DNA of 64,000 nt from Polytrichum commune (GCA_950295325.1 OX485806.1:51517169-51581168), one strand, 5' to 3'; positions 1 through 11,926 are shown, counted from the first letter of the stretch. Translations and numbers: made by a program. The notes: generated by a model from the letters alone, not told the origin.

Positions 1-1297
1 CTTCATGTTTAGTATTCCTTTCCAATTGTTGTCTTTTCATTTGGGTTCATGTTGAACGTATTTCCCTTTCCAATCAAGATGGAGTTGTCCTAACAATCTC
101 ATAGGTTGTACCGCGAGTCCACTACCGTGTCATGACCAAATCCCAAATTAAGACGATCAAAACCATCCGCTCCCGCAATTTTGAGAAATATCTTCGTTGC
201 CCACAAAGACAATGACAATGATTTCTTTCACGAGGTTCGTCGCCTTCCAAAGAGGATTCATTGTCAATTTTCCTTGTGCTATGGTTGGTCAAATATTTTT
301 TCTTACCTTGTGCATTGCTTTCAAATAGATTGACCATCACGTCTCGCAAAATCTACACCCAACCATGAGCTTTGAGAAACTCTAGAAAGTTGCTACCACC
401 TTTGTGATCGTTTTCGTTTAGGCCAAATGGCTTCATTGGTGGAACTCTTCCATGCCCGAGCACATTAAAAATAGGTCCCCAAGCACATACCTTATAGAAA
501 ACAAGACTCTAGGACTAGCTCCACAAGGTTTCGTTTTGGGCACAAATACATTCGGCCTCAATATTCTCTCCTCCATGTTTTATCCATCATATCATATTCC
601 TAACATCTACTTTCCTTTGTTATAACTAAGAGAGGTTGTCAAGGTAGAGATTTCTTCATTCAAAGAGTCTCCCACCATCAACATTGCATGGGACATTGCA
701 TGGCATTGAGTATGTTGAACATCGGAGGCTCATTCTTTGGAACAATGTTTTTAGGAGGTATTTTCCCAAGAAAAGATAATTCAAGTTCTCCAAAGGACTC
801 AATCTTATGGAATTTGTAGAAAGGTTAAAGGATATCAAGCGTGTTGCATACCTGTATTCTTTCTTGCCCATCCATGAATTTCCACTATCCCCATTTGGTA
901 CCATTCATATTTGGACACTTCATTCTAATTTTCCTCAATTTCCAAATAAATGCACCAAGAGCTTGTTGGAAAAAATGTTCTTCCGTCGTCTGCATTTATT
1001 TCTCCCTTCAAAGATTGGATCAATGAAAACTCCGCCCTCTCCATCTTCATCAACACGCAAATTGTTAATTTCCCATTCTCACTCATGGTGGCTGGAGGTT
1101 GGTACTTGGATTTCTCCGACAAATTTGTCATCGGCAAAGAGCAACCCTTTTACGATATCATTGTTAGTTGCGCCCTAGATGAGGTTGTCCATGTGGAGTT
1201 GGCCACCCAAGACATCGAGCCCCTGCCTCCTCCGCCTAATATTAAGGTATCTCCAATGCCAAAGGGTTCAGGCAAGAAATCCGCTCAACCATTGTGA
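1..1297 (+). pseudogene. ParB/methyltransferase-like family, copy 1, middle exons (decayed)
   Basis: The plus strand, read in shifting frames, aligns with copy 2 at 43458-45465. Positions about 135-236 encode MTKSQIKTIKTIRSRNFEKYL, matching MTKAQERTIKSIRARTFETY in copy 2. Positions 626-853 carry EYVEHRRLILWNNVFRRY, matching EYVDHWRILLWNRAFKPY. Positions 955-1297 carry AGGWYLDFSDKFVIGKE, matching AGGWYLDCSGRFVSGEE. The aligned blocks stop near the same splice-like GT sites, so the copies share exon structure. Frameshifts and stops show it is not functional. The last block ends in a proline-rich stretch and TGA. No known domain is recognised in this middle part; its role is inferred only from its neighbours. 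Confidence 0.6.
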
Positions 1298-1539
1298 ACC
1301 CCTAGAGTGATCCATCAATCCGCGGGGTCACTTTTGGTTAGAATTTTAGCATTAAAAATTAGTTTATATTGTTATCGAGGACTCTGGGCCTAAACTTGTG
1401 AAGGGAAAAAAAACTAGGTAAAGTAAGATTAGTAAAAAATAAAATTTACTAGTGGTAGAAAATAACTAAATTAGAAAAATTGCTAGCTAACGAAAGTGTT
1501 AATGAAAGAGTTAATGGAAGAGAATGTGTTAATGACATG

Positions 1540-2935
1540 ACCACTTGCTCTGCTACCAACGTTTCCACCCCTTATACCCCTATGGTAGGATGTCCCTTGC
1601 TTATCTTTTCGTTGTTTTTTCCACCACTCTGTCATTTGCTCATTTTGTTGCTCCCCACGGCTCGGCCTTTGCTCCATCCCAAAGCGATGTTTCTATTCCA
1701 CATGTGTCGCGCAAGAGGAAGGTTGTTGTGCCGAAAACCTCTGCCACTTCCTCGTAGAGGCCTTCTACTCTCACTCTCTTTGAGAATGTGGACATATGGG
1801 AGGTCATAGAAAATCTCATGGAGACCAAGGTTCCCCCTCTAGCCTACGACTGTATTCAAGAATTCCTCACCAAGGTTTGTGTATCGTTCTTTTGTTTTTC
1901 CATTCATTCTAAAGGATTCACTATTTTTCTTGTCATGTAACTTTCTCTAAAAGTTTGTTGTGCAACTTGGAGCATGCCATTCTCAACCCAACGCCAAGGC
2001 AAAGGTTCACACGTACATTGACTTGCTCTTTGCAAATGTGCCCAAGAGCCTGCGTATGCTAAGGATCTCCACCTCCTCCTGCAATGTTCCTACATAGAAC
2101 AAACGATCTTCCTCATACTCCAAGGTTTTTTTTGCCTTTACAAACATTAATCTCCATGACGACGGAGTCATTGTCTTTGCGCACAACATTTATATTGACG
2201 TCTCCAGGTCAAATTACAATTGGGCACACATAGAAGAATTCTACGTTGCCGTAGAAGGTTTGGTAAGAATGACCTCAATTTTTGGTCGCCCACGGATGCT
2301 TTGGAATTGGTAAGTCCTTCCAATCCTCCTCCACTTTCATTCTTGCTTCATTTCTTTTGTGTATGTATTCCTAATTCTTCTGTGCACATTTGGTGCAAAT
2401 TTGCAAAGTTTTTATCAAGGTCCTTGTGCGGAATGGCTCCGTTTTGAATGTACGTACTATGGAATTTGAGGACATAGGTAACAATCTCAAAAGGGTTGGT
2501 TGGCTCTACAACTTCACTGAAGAGAAAAACAAGAGAATGAAAGAGGACGGTGTGCCATGGAGATGTGCTCATGAAAAGTGCCATGAAATCTTCTCCATTT
2601 TTTTCTCCACCTTCACGGACAAAGATGACATTATCATGGATTAGCAGTTTAGCATCAGTTTGTTTTTCATCTTTGTATCTTTCCTTATTCTTATAGCAAT
2701 CTCCCTTGATTTCAGTGATCTCACCTCTACGCATTTTGATGTTTTGGAAGGATCGGTCATTCCGTGTCGCTCCATTCAATGCCATATTCTGGTGCTTGAG
2801 TCGAACATCGACATCTTCAAGGTCGGCCTCCTCCCCATGCGGGATCCTAAGCCGGAGCCCACTTCTTCGCACGTTGCCCCACACCATGGATCCATTTTTG
2901 CTCCTTCTCCTCAAAATATAGCAAAGCGCAATTTC
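1540..2935 (+). pseudogene. DNA N4/N6-methyltransferase-like module, copy 1 (decayed, intron-containing)
   Basis: Coding-like blocks are separated by GT-AG-like introns; one block ends at 1874 before GTTTGTG and another near 2311 before GTAAGTCC. In order I see DLLFANVP (about 2018-2041), like methyltransferase motif IV (usually DPP[YF]); HDDGVIVFAHNI (about 2155-2190), like the following strand; WRCAHEKCHEIFSIFFSTF then DDIIMD-stop-QFS (about 2563-2655), like motifs X and I; and LVLESNIDIFKVGLLPM (about 2785-2838). The order IV-X-I is that of beta-class enzymes (DNA methylase N-4/N-6 family). The stop after IIMD is TAG, where TGG would fit. The catalytic motif reads NVP rather than DPP, so this copy is dead. 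The assignment rests on motif order, not a profile search. Confidence 0.5.
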
Positions 2936-3156
2936 GATTTGTTGTGTGCGTTATTCGAGTTCTAATATCTCTGCTAGCATTTTTTTCTCTCCATTCTATG
3001 TTTTTTTGCTTGTGCTTATGTTTTTTCTTCGTCATGTGTGTTCAAGTTTCCACATGAAAGTCCATTTCGTATTCTCATTGTGGACAACCCTTTGATGATG
3101 TTCGAGCTCCCTTCGTATGTTGTCGGGCTTGCCCATCAATTTGCAAAGGCAACATC
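2936..3156. other. Spacer with a short coding-like block
   Basis: A T-rich intron-like stretch is followed by a short open block (3038-3156) rich in hydrophobic residues. It may be one more exon of the methyltransferase-like relic, cut off by the retrotransposon insertion at 3157. Nothing in it is recognised. Confidence 0.3.
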
Positions 3157-4082
3157 TGTCGCAACCCTTGCTAGCTCCCCTCAATTGTTTTGGTCATTTT
3201 GTAATTCTAGCAAGGGTAACCACCTCTAACCCTTCTCATTTGCCATCGTAATGGTTAGTTCCCAATATCGCGAACCTCTTAGTTCATAGGCGGGGGCCCA
3301 ACTCTCCTCCACTTGCATTTAAGACTCATGGCTTAATCGGTAACCAATGATAACATGTGGAATTCCATCCATGGAAGTCCAATATGTAGTTGATCATCGT
3401 GTTACTAGAGCAATGCTATAACAACCCGAACCATACTAAGCAACCATGCCGCAATGTTGGGTCAATGCCCGTGGAGGTTGTGTTGTTCAACCTTGGGTGG
3501 GTTTACCGGCCACACCACCTCACCCACATAGGTATCTAGGATTTTTGGTAGGGCCCCTACCCCACCGTCAAGAAACCTTTTGTCTCTCTACCAAAAGTTG
3601 GGGCCAAGTAGATATTTTCCTTTAGCCGCCAAGACTAAAAGCCCCCAACAACTTTACAACACCATAACTTCCTCACATGATCTGCAATATTCACATTTAA
3701 CCACTCCATTGTCATTAAAATTTCATGTGGATGCCGATAGACTCCGTTGTTGCCCCATTTAGACAAGTATTGAGGAAATTATGCATGTTTATATTTTGGC
3801 AGTCTTTCGAGCTACTTCCAGGCCACTCATGTACCAGGGCGTTGTCTTGGGACAACCCCACTCAAAATGCAATATCTTCTAGCTCAAACCTCCGACAAAG
3901 GTGTTTTTTAGCATTCTAGAATCCAAACATCATAAGCTACGCAAAGTTGTTGGCCTTATCCTCATGACTCCTAGTCTTAGTGGGTGGAAGGCGTTCCCAA
4001 TGCCTAGGGCCCCGTGTGTCACTCTAGGGTCCCCCTTTTATCCATGATGTTTCAACCACTCCTCATGATGAGGTGTGCAACA
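3157..4082 (-). repeat. Family A 3' LTR
   Basis: It begins TGTCGC and ends GCAACA, against a family end of GCGACA. On the minus strand it carries the family hallmarks: a cytosine-rich start with CTCATCATGAGGAGTG, a hairpin around the CCATGGATGG-type motif, and the TAGCAAGGGTTGCGACA end. It is visibly diverged from the copies at 10762 and 48353. Confidence 0.85.
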
Positions 4083-4096
4083 CTCACCCCCACCAA
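4083..4096 (-). other. Polypurine tract of the family A element
   Basis: The minus strand reads TTGGTGGGGGTGAG directly before the 3' LTR, where plus-strand DNA priming is expected for LTR retrotransposons. Confidence 0.7.
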
Positions 4097-4990
4097 TCAC
4101 AGTCAATGCCTTCATCAAGTATACTCTTAATCGGCACATAAATTCTCAAGTTGTCTCCAAACTAAGTGTGCTGCTAGCATTTATTTCCCACTAAAGGAGA
4201 TTGATGTCCTTATCAATGCCTATGTCATGATCAATGTTTGTTTACATTTCTTGGCCAAATTCTCACCATCTTGGTTGAACTCTATTGTTGAATATGCCCC
4301 CTCAAGAGTTGGATTAGTAGGTTGGAGCGCATCCACTCCAGAAGCCACCAAGAAAGACGGCCCCTTAGTCGTCAAGTGCGTGGCCACATTGCAATTAAAT
4401 TCCACTAGACCCACATAACATGCACTCACCAAATTCCTAAGTATTGGTTCAAGATTCCATTCTTACATTTTGTTTTCCTAACCATTTGGGAATGAAAGGC
4501 CATGTTATACCTTAGTTTCATTTTGACCTTCCTAGAGAAATGCTTCCAAAATGCACTTGTAAACTTTGGATCTTGATCCGACACAATTACTCTTGGCAAC
4601 CCATGGTGCCTCCACCATCCATTGAGAAAGGACTATGTTGTCTCGAATGCGGTTGTGGTTCCCACAATTGGCACCATGTAGCTTTGAAAACCAACAGCCT
4701 CAACTTGCTTTGAGGCACATACCACCAACTTTGCCTATCCTTAAGCAATTTGTCCACCAACTTGACCTCTTTGAGCGCCTTGCCTTTGCAAAGCCAACCT
4801 AAAAACTAATAGTAAATAGACACCTTTGTTATCTTGCATCACAAATTTTTGTCGTTTGTAAACATTAGCCACAAGATTTATATGATGCCTATTGCTTTGA
4901 ACCCTTCTCATCTACTTAACGCATCTGACGCCATGTTGCCCGGGCTCGGTTTGTGAATCAAATCCACCTTCATAAGCGCCAAGGTATCAT
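4097..4990 (-). pseudogene. RNase H end and integrase remnant of family A pol
   Basis: Minus-strand reading from the primer-site side first gives NMASDALSR, the common ADALSR motif at the end of Ty3/gypsy RNase H. Further on, at about 4440-4220, it gives FNCNVATHLTTKGPSFLVASG, which resembles the integrase stretch around the THSTT-SPF motif. Stops and frameshifts are frequent. The jump from primer site to RNase H end within about 100 bp marks a large internal deletion. Confidence 0.65.
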
Positions 4991-5007
4991 GCCACCGCAA
5001 TGGCTTG

Positions 5008-5021
5008 GCGCTCTCATACCA
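5008..5021 (-). other. Primer-binding site (initiator Met tRNA type)
   Basis: The minus strand reads TGGTATGAGAGCGC, starting two bases after the 5' LTR end. The standard plant site is TGGTATCAGAGC. Confidence 0.75.
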
Positions 5022-5023
5022 CG

Positions 5024-5971
5024 TGTTGCAATTTTTGCTAGCTCCCTTTAATTATTTTGGTCATTTTTCAATTCTAGCAATGATCACGAGCACTAACCCT
5101 TAGCATTCGCCATGCCAATGGTTAGATCCCAATATTGCAAACATCTTAGTTCAACCCTCCCCCATCTGCATTCTGGATTCAACGTTTAGTTGATAACCAA
5201 TGGTAATATGTGGACTTCCATCCATGGAAGTCCAATCTTTAATTGATCATTGTGTTTTGTTGGAGCAACACTACAACAACCCAAACCTTATGAAGCAACC
5301 ATGCCGTCATGTTGGATCAATGCTCGTGGAGGCCGTGTTGTATGACCTTGAGTGGGTCTGGCAGCCACACCACGTCACCCACATAAGCCTCTAGGAATTT
5401 TGGCAGGGCCCTTACCCTACCGTCAAGAAATCTTTTGTATGTCTACCAAAAGTTGGGGCCAAATAGATATTTTCCCTTAGCCAAGCAGCTATAGAACATC
5501 ATAACTTCTTTGGATGGTCTTTCATGCTAACAAATGACCATTCCATTGGCATCCACGCTTCACGTAGATGCCAATGGACTATTCATTTTCCCTATTTGGG
5601 CAAGTTTTGAGGAAGCTATGCATGTTCAAACAATGTCACTCTCAAGAGCCACTCCCAAGCCACCATTGTACCAGGACGTTGTCCCGAGAGAGCGCCCCAC
5701 TCAAATCACCACATCTCCTAGCTCACACCTTTGATTGAGGTGTTTCTGAGCATATTAGAATCCGCACGCTATAAGATATGCATAGTTGACAGCCTTACCC
5801 TTGTGACTCGTAATCTTTGTGGATGGAAAGCATCCCAACGCCCGGGGCCCTCACCCACACTAGGATCACTTGGGCCCTCTCACCAATAGCGTCACAAGTC
5901 CCACGAATCACTATGGGGTCCCCCTTGTGCCCATAGTGTTTTGGGCACTTTTCATGGAGAGGTGCGTGCCA
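5024..5971 (-). repeat. Family A 5' LTR
   Basis: This LTR-length copy has TGTTGC at its left end and GTGCCA at its right end, and aligns along its length with the LTR at 3157-4082. It borders the primer-binding site, so it is the 5' LTR of the deleted element. Confidence 0.85.
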
Positions 5972-5976
5972 CCATC

Positions 5977-8288
5977 CCCACATCCTCCCCAAACTCGATA
6001 TTTCAATAAATTTGTGTTGGATTTTCTGTAGAGGCGAGCATGACAAAGATAGTGATAGAGATGATATTCTTAGCCATTGATTACTCCTTGTAGGTTTGGA
6101 TAATCAATCTCCCATGCTTTGTTTTGGTTTTATTTTTTTTCTTCCAAATTCCTTGTTTTACTTGTACTTCATCTCATGTTGTTGATTTCGTTTGATGACA
6201 TCAACCTTAATTTAATCTTACACCATTTAGAAACTACACTATAATATATTTCATAAAAAATGCATTGTTGCACATCTATTTGTTCTACTTGTTGTTGGTT
6301 CTAGACAAAGTTATCATCTCCACATAATTGGGGTAGCTTTTAAACATAATCATCTCACACTAAATCCAAATTCCACAGCCATAGACATTGGTTCTATCAA
6401 AACCAACCAATACAAAATCAAATTCTTTGCTCTCCAAATTCTGTTGTGCGTTTTTTGCTCTCCACTCTACGCTCACATTACTAAGTTTCCCATATATAGG
6501 CGTGCAAATAAAAAATTTAGGAGTCTAAAATATAAGATGGAATCAAGAGAGAAAATTTATGATTAACCTTATAAAGAAATCAAAGACCATAGATTGTTAT
6601 AGCTTTTTTATTCAAATTTGAAAATTAATCCTTATAGATATTATACCAATCTAACTTAAGACCTTGTACCCTAGGTTTTCTTTTTGTTTGATTTTAGCAG
6701 TGGAAAATAACCCACTGCATTTTCGCATCACTAGTTGTCATGTATTGCCCTAATATGAAATATGAGGATTTGTATGATTTGGGATGGAGTGATTTAGGGG
6801 GTGTAAGATGGATGGATTTAAAAGAATTTGAGTTGGAAGAATCGAGGGGTTTATTCCAAGTCCATTATACACTATGGCGTCATAAGGGAGTAGGATTTGC
6901 TTAGCCAATGTTTGTGCAAATTGTGGATGGGGTTGTTGACGGTGGCCTATGTTTTTTGGATCTCAAATTTTGTAAGTTTCTTGCCAAATATGGGTTTTAT
7001 CACCAAAGTTATTTGGTTTTAAGTGGTCGCCTAGTTGGCAATGTGTGCCAATGTGGATGAGGATGGCAATCTTGTTGGTAACGTTGGGATGTTAGTATAT
7101 TGTGTTTGTTCTAAAGGCCATTTATTAATGCACCTCTATCAAACTGTATCCACCTAAGAATCCACCACATGTCGACCAAACCTAAATTTATTGAATTTGT
7201 CCATGCTATTGCCTATAGTTTGCTTGACAATTGGATCAATAAACAAAGTCAATTCCAACAATGTTTGTCATCCTTTGAGCCATGGAACAATGGAATTTTT
7301 TTTGGCTCCCATTTCTTCAATTATGCACATGAGGTTTGTTAATATGTTATGCACCAAACCTACATATGTATAATGCTTCAGATTTGTAAATGGTGAGGGC
7401 TTTGTGTGGTCCATGACCATGGTGCTCCATGCGATTGCACGAGCCAATTTGACAACCTTTTGTAGAAAGTGTTGCAAGCCGCAACGGCCCAAACAACATT
7501 TACTTAGTCAGAGTACAGAATTCACCATTCTAATCCATTTCAGCATGACACTGGGTGGATATATTGGGCACATTGGTCATGATTTGTTTTCAATTTCAAT
7601 ATTATAAATGGTTTATTCTTAGGTCATATTATTCTTCCAAAAGGGTTGCAGGCTATTTTTGACGGACCATGTAAATGACATATTCACCTAGATGAATGTC
7701 ACTACCCACACAATGGATGAACACATTGAGCTAAAATCAGATAAATGGAACTCTTTAGTTTAAACAAATTTATTAATATCAAAGATAGTGTTCATTTTTC
7801 ATATCTTGTGTATTCTATCCAAAATGAAATGTACAAAATTTAAATCATCTAGTAGGCAACAAACATGGAACTTATGGACATGCATCTGTAACATGGGATT
7901 CATGCTTAAAGGATAGTTACCTCTTCCATACCCAAAGTTGTGCTATGAATGCCTTCGCCACCATGATTTGTCACCATGTCATCAAATTTTTAATGCACAT
8001 CCAAGTAATTGTAAATGCTCTATGTGTCCGTTCGGAGTGTATGTCCAAGTCCTTGAGAGGTTTGGATATTTAAATTAACATGCTTCATTGTCTTGTCTTT
8101 TTGGCTCCAATGTATATTTACATTGTTTAAGGCAAACTCACCTTAAATTTTAGGTATTTTGTTATCACCCATTATTTCACATACCATGCTCATAAGCATA
8201 TCCTCCAAAACTTATGTGTATTGTGCAACATTATTTCCCATCTTATCATCATTTATTCTCAAAATTTGTAAGCAAATGTCTTCATCTA
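5977..8288. other. AT-rich intergenic DNA, nothing recognised
   Basis: Only short chance reading frames occur. I see no repeat structure, RNA gene or protein motif here. Confidence 0.6.
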
Positions 8289-8620
8289 TGTTGCCACAAC
8301 ACCATCGGCACAAAGGGAACCCCGAGTGATCCTAGTGTGGATGAAAGCCATGGACGTTGAAAACACCTCCACCCACATAGACTAAGAACCATGAGGGTAA
8401 GGCCATGAGCATTTAGTCGTTCTAGGTTCCCGGATTATAGAATGCTCAAGAAGTCCCCAATCAAAGGTGTGAGCTAAGAAATATGGCAATTTGAGTAGGG
8501 CACTCCTTATGGACAACGCCCAACATTCCAAGGGGTGTTGTGGTGGGACAACTGTAACCTAGGTTTAAATAGCCATGAATTCTGCAATACTTCTTGGAAT
8601 GGAACAAAAAACTATACGGA
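8289..8620 (+). repeat. Old family A LTR fragment
   Basis: It starts around CACAACACCATCGGCACAAAG and follows the family consensus through the CCTAGTGTGGATGA, CACCCACATAGACTAAGA and GTGAGCTAAGAAATATGGC blocks. It then loses similarity. Both ends are truncated and no target duplication is visible. Confidence 0.7.
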
Positions 8621-9581
8621 TTATCATCCCCACTTTGCATTGGACCAACTTTGAGAGGAATTCGCTCCAAAATACATGAAATGTTAGACAAACATGCAAG
8701 CATGATAGCATTCAAAAAATGAAAGTTATAGAAGATGTAGAAGCATAGTCTGAACGATATATCAGGTTGTCAAATTGTTTGGCATGTCGATGAAACAATA
8801 AATGGTTGTACACATGTTTTAAAGTGAATATTTAAAATAACTTGAGGGTGGCAAGAATGGGGATGCTCAAAGAACACACATTCAATAATGGCATGTGATG
8901 AAAAAAAATTGACATCAAGGAGAACAAAATACCATGGATAGATCAATGTCATCCAACATAACCACTTACACCTCTAACTAATACACTACCATGGACAATC
9001 AAAATAAATGAAAAATGTGATTCAAACTAGGGTATTCACATCAGGGCAAGTGTCATGTTGTTACACACATGTCCATAAGGAATGTTTGCAACACCATGAA
9101 CACAACGGGAACCTTGGAGTGATTCCCAAGACTTGTGGTGCCATAAATGAGAGGGCCCAAATGATTCTAGTGTGGATGAGGGCCTCGGGCGTTGATAACA
9201 CCTCCCACCCACAAAGATTAAGAATCACAAGGCTAAGGCCATGAGCTATGAATAGCTTATCTTGTCCAAATTTTAGAATGCTCAAGAACTTCCCAATCAA
9301 AGGTGTGAGCTAAGAAATATGGCAATTTGAATGGGGCATTATCTCGCTACAGCGCCCTGGGACAGTATTGACTTAAGAGTGGCGCCAAGGAGTTTCTAGG
9401 TTTGAAAAATCATAACTTCCTTAATACTTGCATGAATGGGGTAGATAAGGGTCCATTGGCATCAACTGAAGACATAGATGCCAATGTCGCTTGATGGCAT
9501 CAAAGATCATAGAAATACCCTATGGTGGTTTGAAGGTATTGGGGGCTTCTAGCACCAAGGCTAAGAGAAAATATCTACTTG

Positions 9582-10556
9582 TGTCGCGCACCTCTCCATG
9601 AGGACTGCCAGAAGCATCATGGGCACAAAGGGGACCCTGGAGTAACACCCGGGACTTGTGGCGCCGTTGGTGAGAGGGCCCAAGTGATCCTAGTGTGGGT
9701 GAGGGCCCCGGGCGTTGAGAACGCCTCCCACCCACAGAGACTAGGAGGCACAAGGGTACGTCCATGAGTTATGCCTAGCTTATGACGTATAGACTCTTGA
9801 ATCCTCAAGAACACCTCAATCGGATGTGTGAGCTAGGAGTTATGGCAATTTGAGTGGGGCGATGTCCCGGGACAACGCCCTGGTATAGCAGTGGCCTGGG
9901 AGTGGTCCTTGGGACTGCCAAGGTTTGAATAGGCATAACTTCCTCAATACTTGCCCAAATGGGGCAAGTAAGGAGTCCATCAGCATCTACGTGAAGCGTA
10001 AATAAAGATGGAGAGTTTGTCTTTGAACATCAACGTTCACATGAGGAAGTTATGATGGTCTGAAGGTGCTAGGGGCATCTAGGCCCAGCGGCTAAGGGAA
10101 AATGTCTATTTGGCCCCAACTCTTGGTAGAGAGACAAGAGGTTTTTTGACGGTGGGGTAGGGGCCCCGCCTAGAGTCCTTGAGGCTTATATTGGGGAGGT
10201 GGTTTGGCCTCACCCACTCGAGGCCGAACAACACAACCTCCATGGGCTTTAGCCCAATGTGTGGGTATAATTGCCTAGTATGGTTCGGGTTGTTGTAGAA
10301 TTGCTCCGGCAATGCGATGATCAACATAAGATTGGACGTCCATGGATGAAAGTCCACATCTAAGGATCGGTTATCGATTAAGAGGGTGAGTCCCGAAAGC
10401 AAAGTAGGAGGGTTGGTTCCCCTCTTATGAACTATAAGGTTCGGGGTAGGAGGAGCTAACCATTAGCATGGCGGAATGCGAAGGGTTAGCGCTCGTAACC
10501 TTTGATAGAAATCAAAATTGGCAAGATTATTAAGGGGGCTAACAAGGGTTGGGACA
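9582..10556 (+). mobile_element. Family A solo LTR (nested)
   Basis: A 975-bp LTR, TGTCGC...GGGACA, is flanked by perfect ACTTG duplications (9577-9581 and 10557-10561). It lies inside the older LTR, whose sequence resumes at 10562. A lone LTR with intact duplications indicates recombination between the two LTRs of a former full element. Confidence 0.93.
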
Positions 10557-10761
10557 ACTTGGCCCCAACCCTTAGGAGAGAGACAAAAGGTTTCTTGAAG
10601 GTGAGATAGGGGACCTGCCCATAGTCCTAAAGGCTAATATGAATGAGGCGGCTTTGCCGACCGGCCCCACTTGGAGCATATTTTGGAACTATGCTTTGGG
10701 TTGTTGTAGTTTTGTTTTGGCAACACAATAATCAATTCAAGTATGGACTTCTATGGATGAG

Positions 10762-11698
10762 TGTCGCGCACCTCTCCATGAGGAGTGCCCGCAACACCAT
10801 GGGCACAAGGGGGACCCCGGAGTGACACCCGGGACTTGTGGCGCCATTGGTGAGAGGGCCCAAGTACTCTTAGTATGGGTGAGGGCCCCGGGCGTTAAGA
10901 ACGCCTCTCACCCACGAGGAGTAAGAGTCATGAGGGTAAGGCCATAAGTTACAAGTAGCTTATGGCGGTGGAATTCTAGAATGCTAAGGAACACCTCAAT
11001 CGGAGGTGCTAGCTAGGAGATATGGCCATTTGAGTGGGGCGCTGTCCCGGGACAGCACCCTGGGACAGCAGTGACCTGGGAGTGGTGCCCGGGACTGCCA
11101 AGGTTTGAGGAGCCATAACTTCCTCAATACTTGCCCGAATGGGGCAGGTGAGGAGTCCATCGGCATCTACGCAAAGAGTAGATGACGATAGAGTGGTCGC
11201 TTGAGAGCATCAGACATCATATGTAGAAGTTATGGTGGTCTGAAGCTGCTGGGAGGTTCTAGCCCCAGCGGCTAAGGGAAAATGTCCACTTGGCCCCAAC
11301 CCTTGTAGAGAGACAAAAGGATACTTGATGGTGGGGTAGGGGCCCCGCCCAAAGTCCTAGAGGCTTATATGGGTGAGGCGGCTTAGCCGACCGACCCCCC
11401 CGGAGCATACTTGGCAATGTGCTCCGGGTAGTTGTAGTGTTGTTTTGGCAACACGATGATCAACTCAAGAGTGGACTTCCATGGATGGAAGTCCACCTTA
11501 GCCATTGGCTACCTACGAAGGGGAGAGTCCCGAATGCATGTGTAGGAGGGTTTGGTGACCTAGCCATGAGCTTGAAGGTCCGCGGTTTTGGGAGCTAACC
11601 ATGCATGTGCGTGGGATGTGCAGGTTAGCGCTCGTGGCACTTGCTAGGTTGGAAAGGCGGTCAAGCTAAGTGAAGGAAAACTAGCAAGGGTTGCGACA
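10762..11698 (+). mobile_element. Family A solo LTR (nested)
   Basis: A 937-bp LTR, TGTCGC...GCGACA, is flanked by perfect ATGAG duplications (10757-10761 and 11699-11703). It is the second insertion into the LTR of 9059-11913. Its sequence is close to the family consensus. Confidence 0.95.
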
Positions 11699-11915
11699 AT
11701 GAGAGTACACATCTCACCATTTGTTACCTACTAAAGGTAGAGTCTCAGATGTATGTGCAAGAATATTTAGTGACTAGGCCATGAGCTTGGAGGTCCATGG
11801 TATGGAAAACTAACCATGCATGTGTGTATGATGTGCAGGTTAACACTTGTACTGCTTGCTTAAGCTGGAAAGCGGTAAAAATAAGTTAAGGGACGCTAGC
11901 AAGGGTTGCGACACA

Positions 11916-11926
11916 TGGTATCATAG
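11916..11926 (+). other. Primer-binding site of the family A element
   Basis: TGGTATCATAG begins two bases after the LTR end and resembles the initiator-Met complement TGGTATCAGAG. It proves that the preceding LTR is a 5' LTR. Confidence 0.8.

Larger units (their letters stand above)
3157..5971 (-). mobile_element. Ty3/gypsy family A retrotransposon, internally deleted
   Basis: Two minus-strand LTRs (3157-4082 and 5024-5971) enclose only 941 bp of internal DNA. Next to the right-hand (5') LTR is a primer site reading TGGTATGAGAGCGC on the minus strand, close to the initiator-Met tRNA complement. Next to the left-hand (3') LTR is a polypurine tract. Flanks are ACATC (3152-3156) and CCATC (5972-5976), a four-of-five target duplication. 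Internally only the end of RNase H and part of integrase remain, so gag, protease and RT were lost. It sits downstream of the methyltransferase-like relic and may interrupt it. Confidence 0.85.
9059..11913 (+). repeat. Family A 5' LTR, split by two nested solo LTRs
   Basis: One LTR is preserved in three pieces: 9059-9581, 10562-10761 and 11704-11913. These add up to about 933 bp, the normal family length. The gaps are two younger LTRs of the same family, each with a perfect 5-bp target duplication. The outer LTR starts TGTTAC and ends GCGACA, and a primer-binding site follows at 11916. It is therefore the 5' LTR of the element whose gag and RT lie at 12006-13850. The outer pieces are more diverged than the inserts, as expected for an older copy. 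Confidence 0.88.

Noticed and set aside
2348-2914. 188-residue minus-strand frame opposite the methyltransferase-like exons
   Set aside because: It has no recognised motif, while the plus strand has ordered methyltransferase motifs and splice sites.
11914-11918. CATGG as a target duplication for the LTR 9059-11913
   Set aside because: It overlaps the primer-binding site, so this is internal sequence of a 5' LTR and not a flank.
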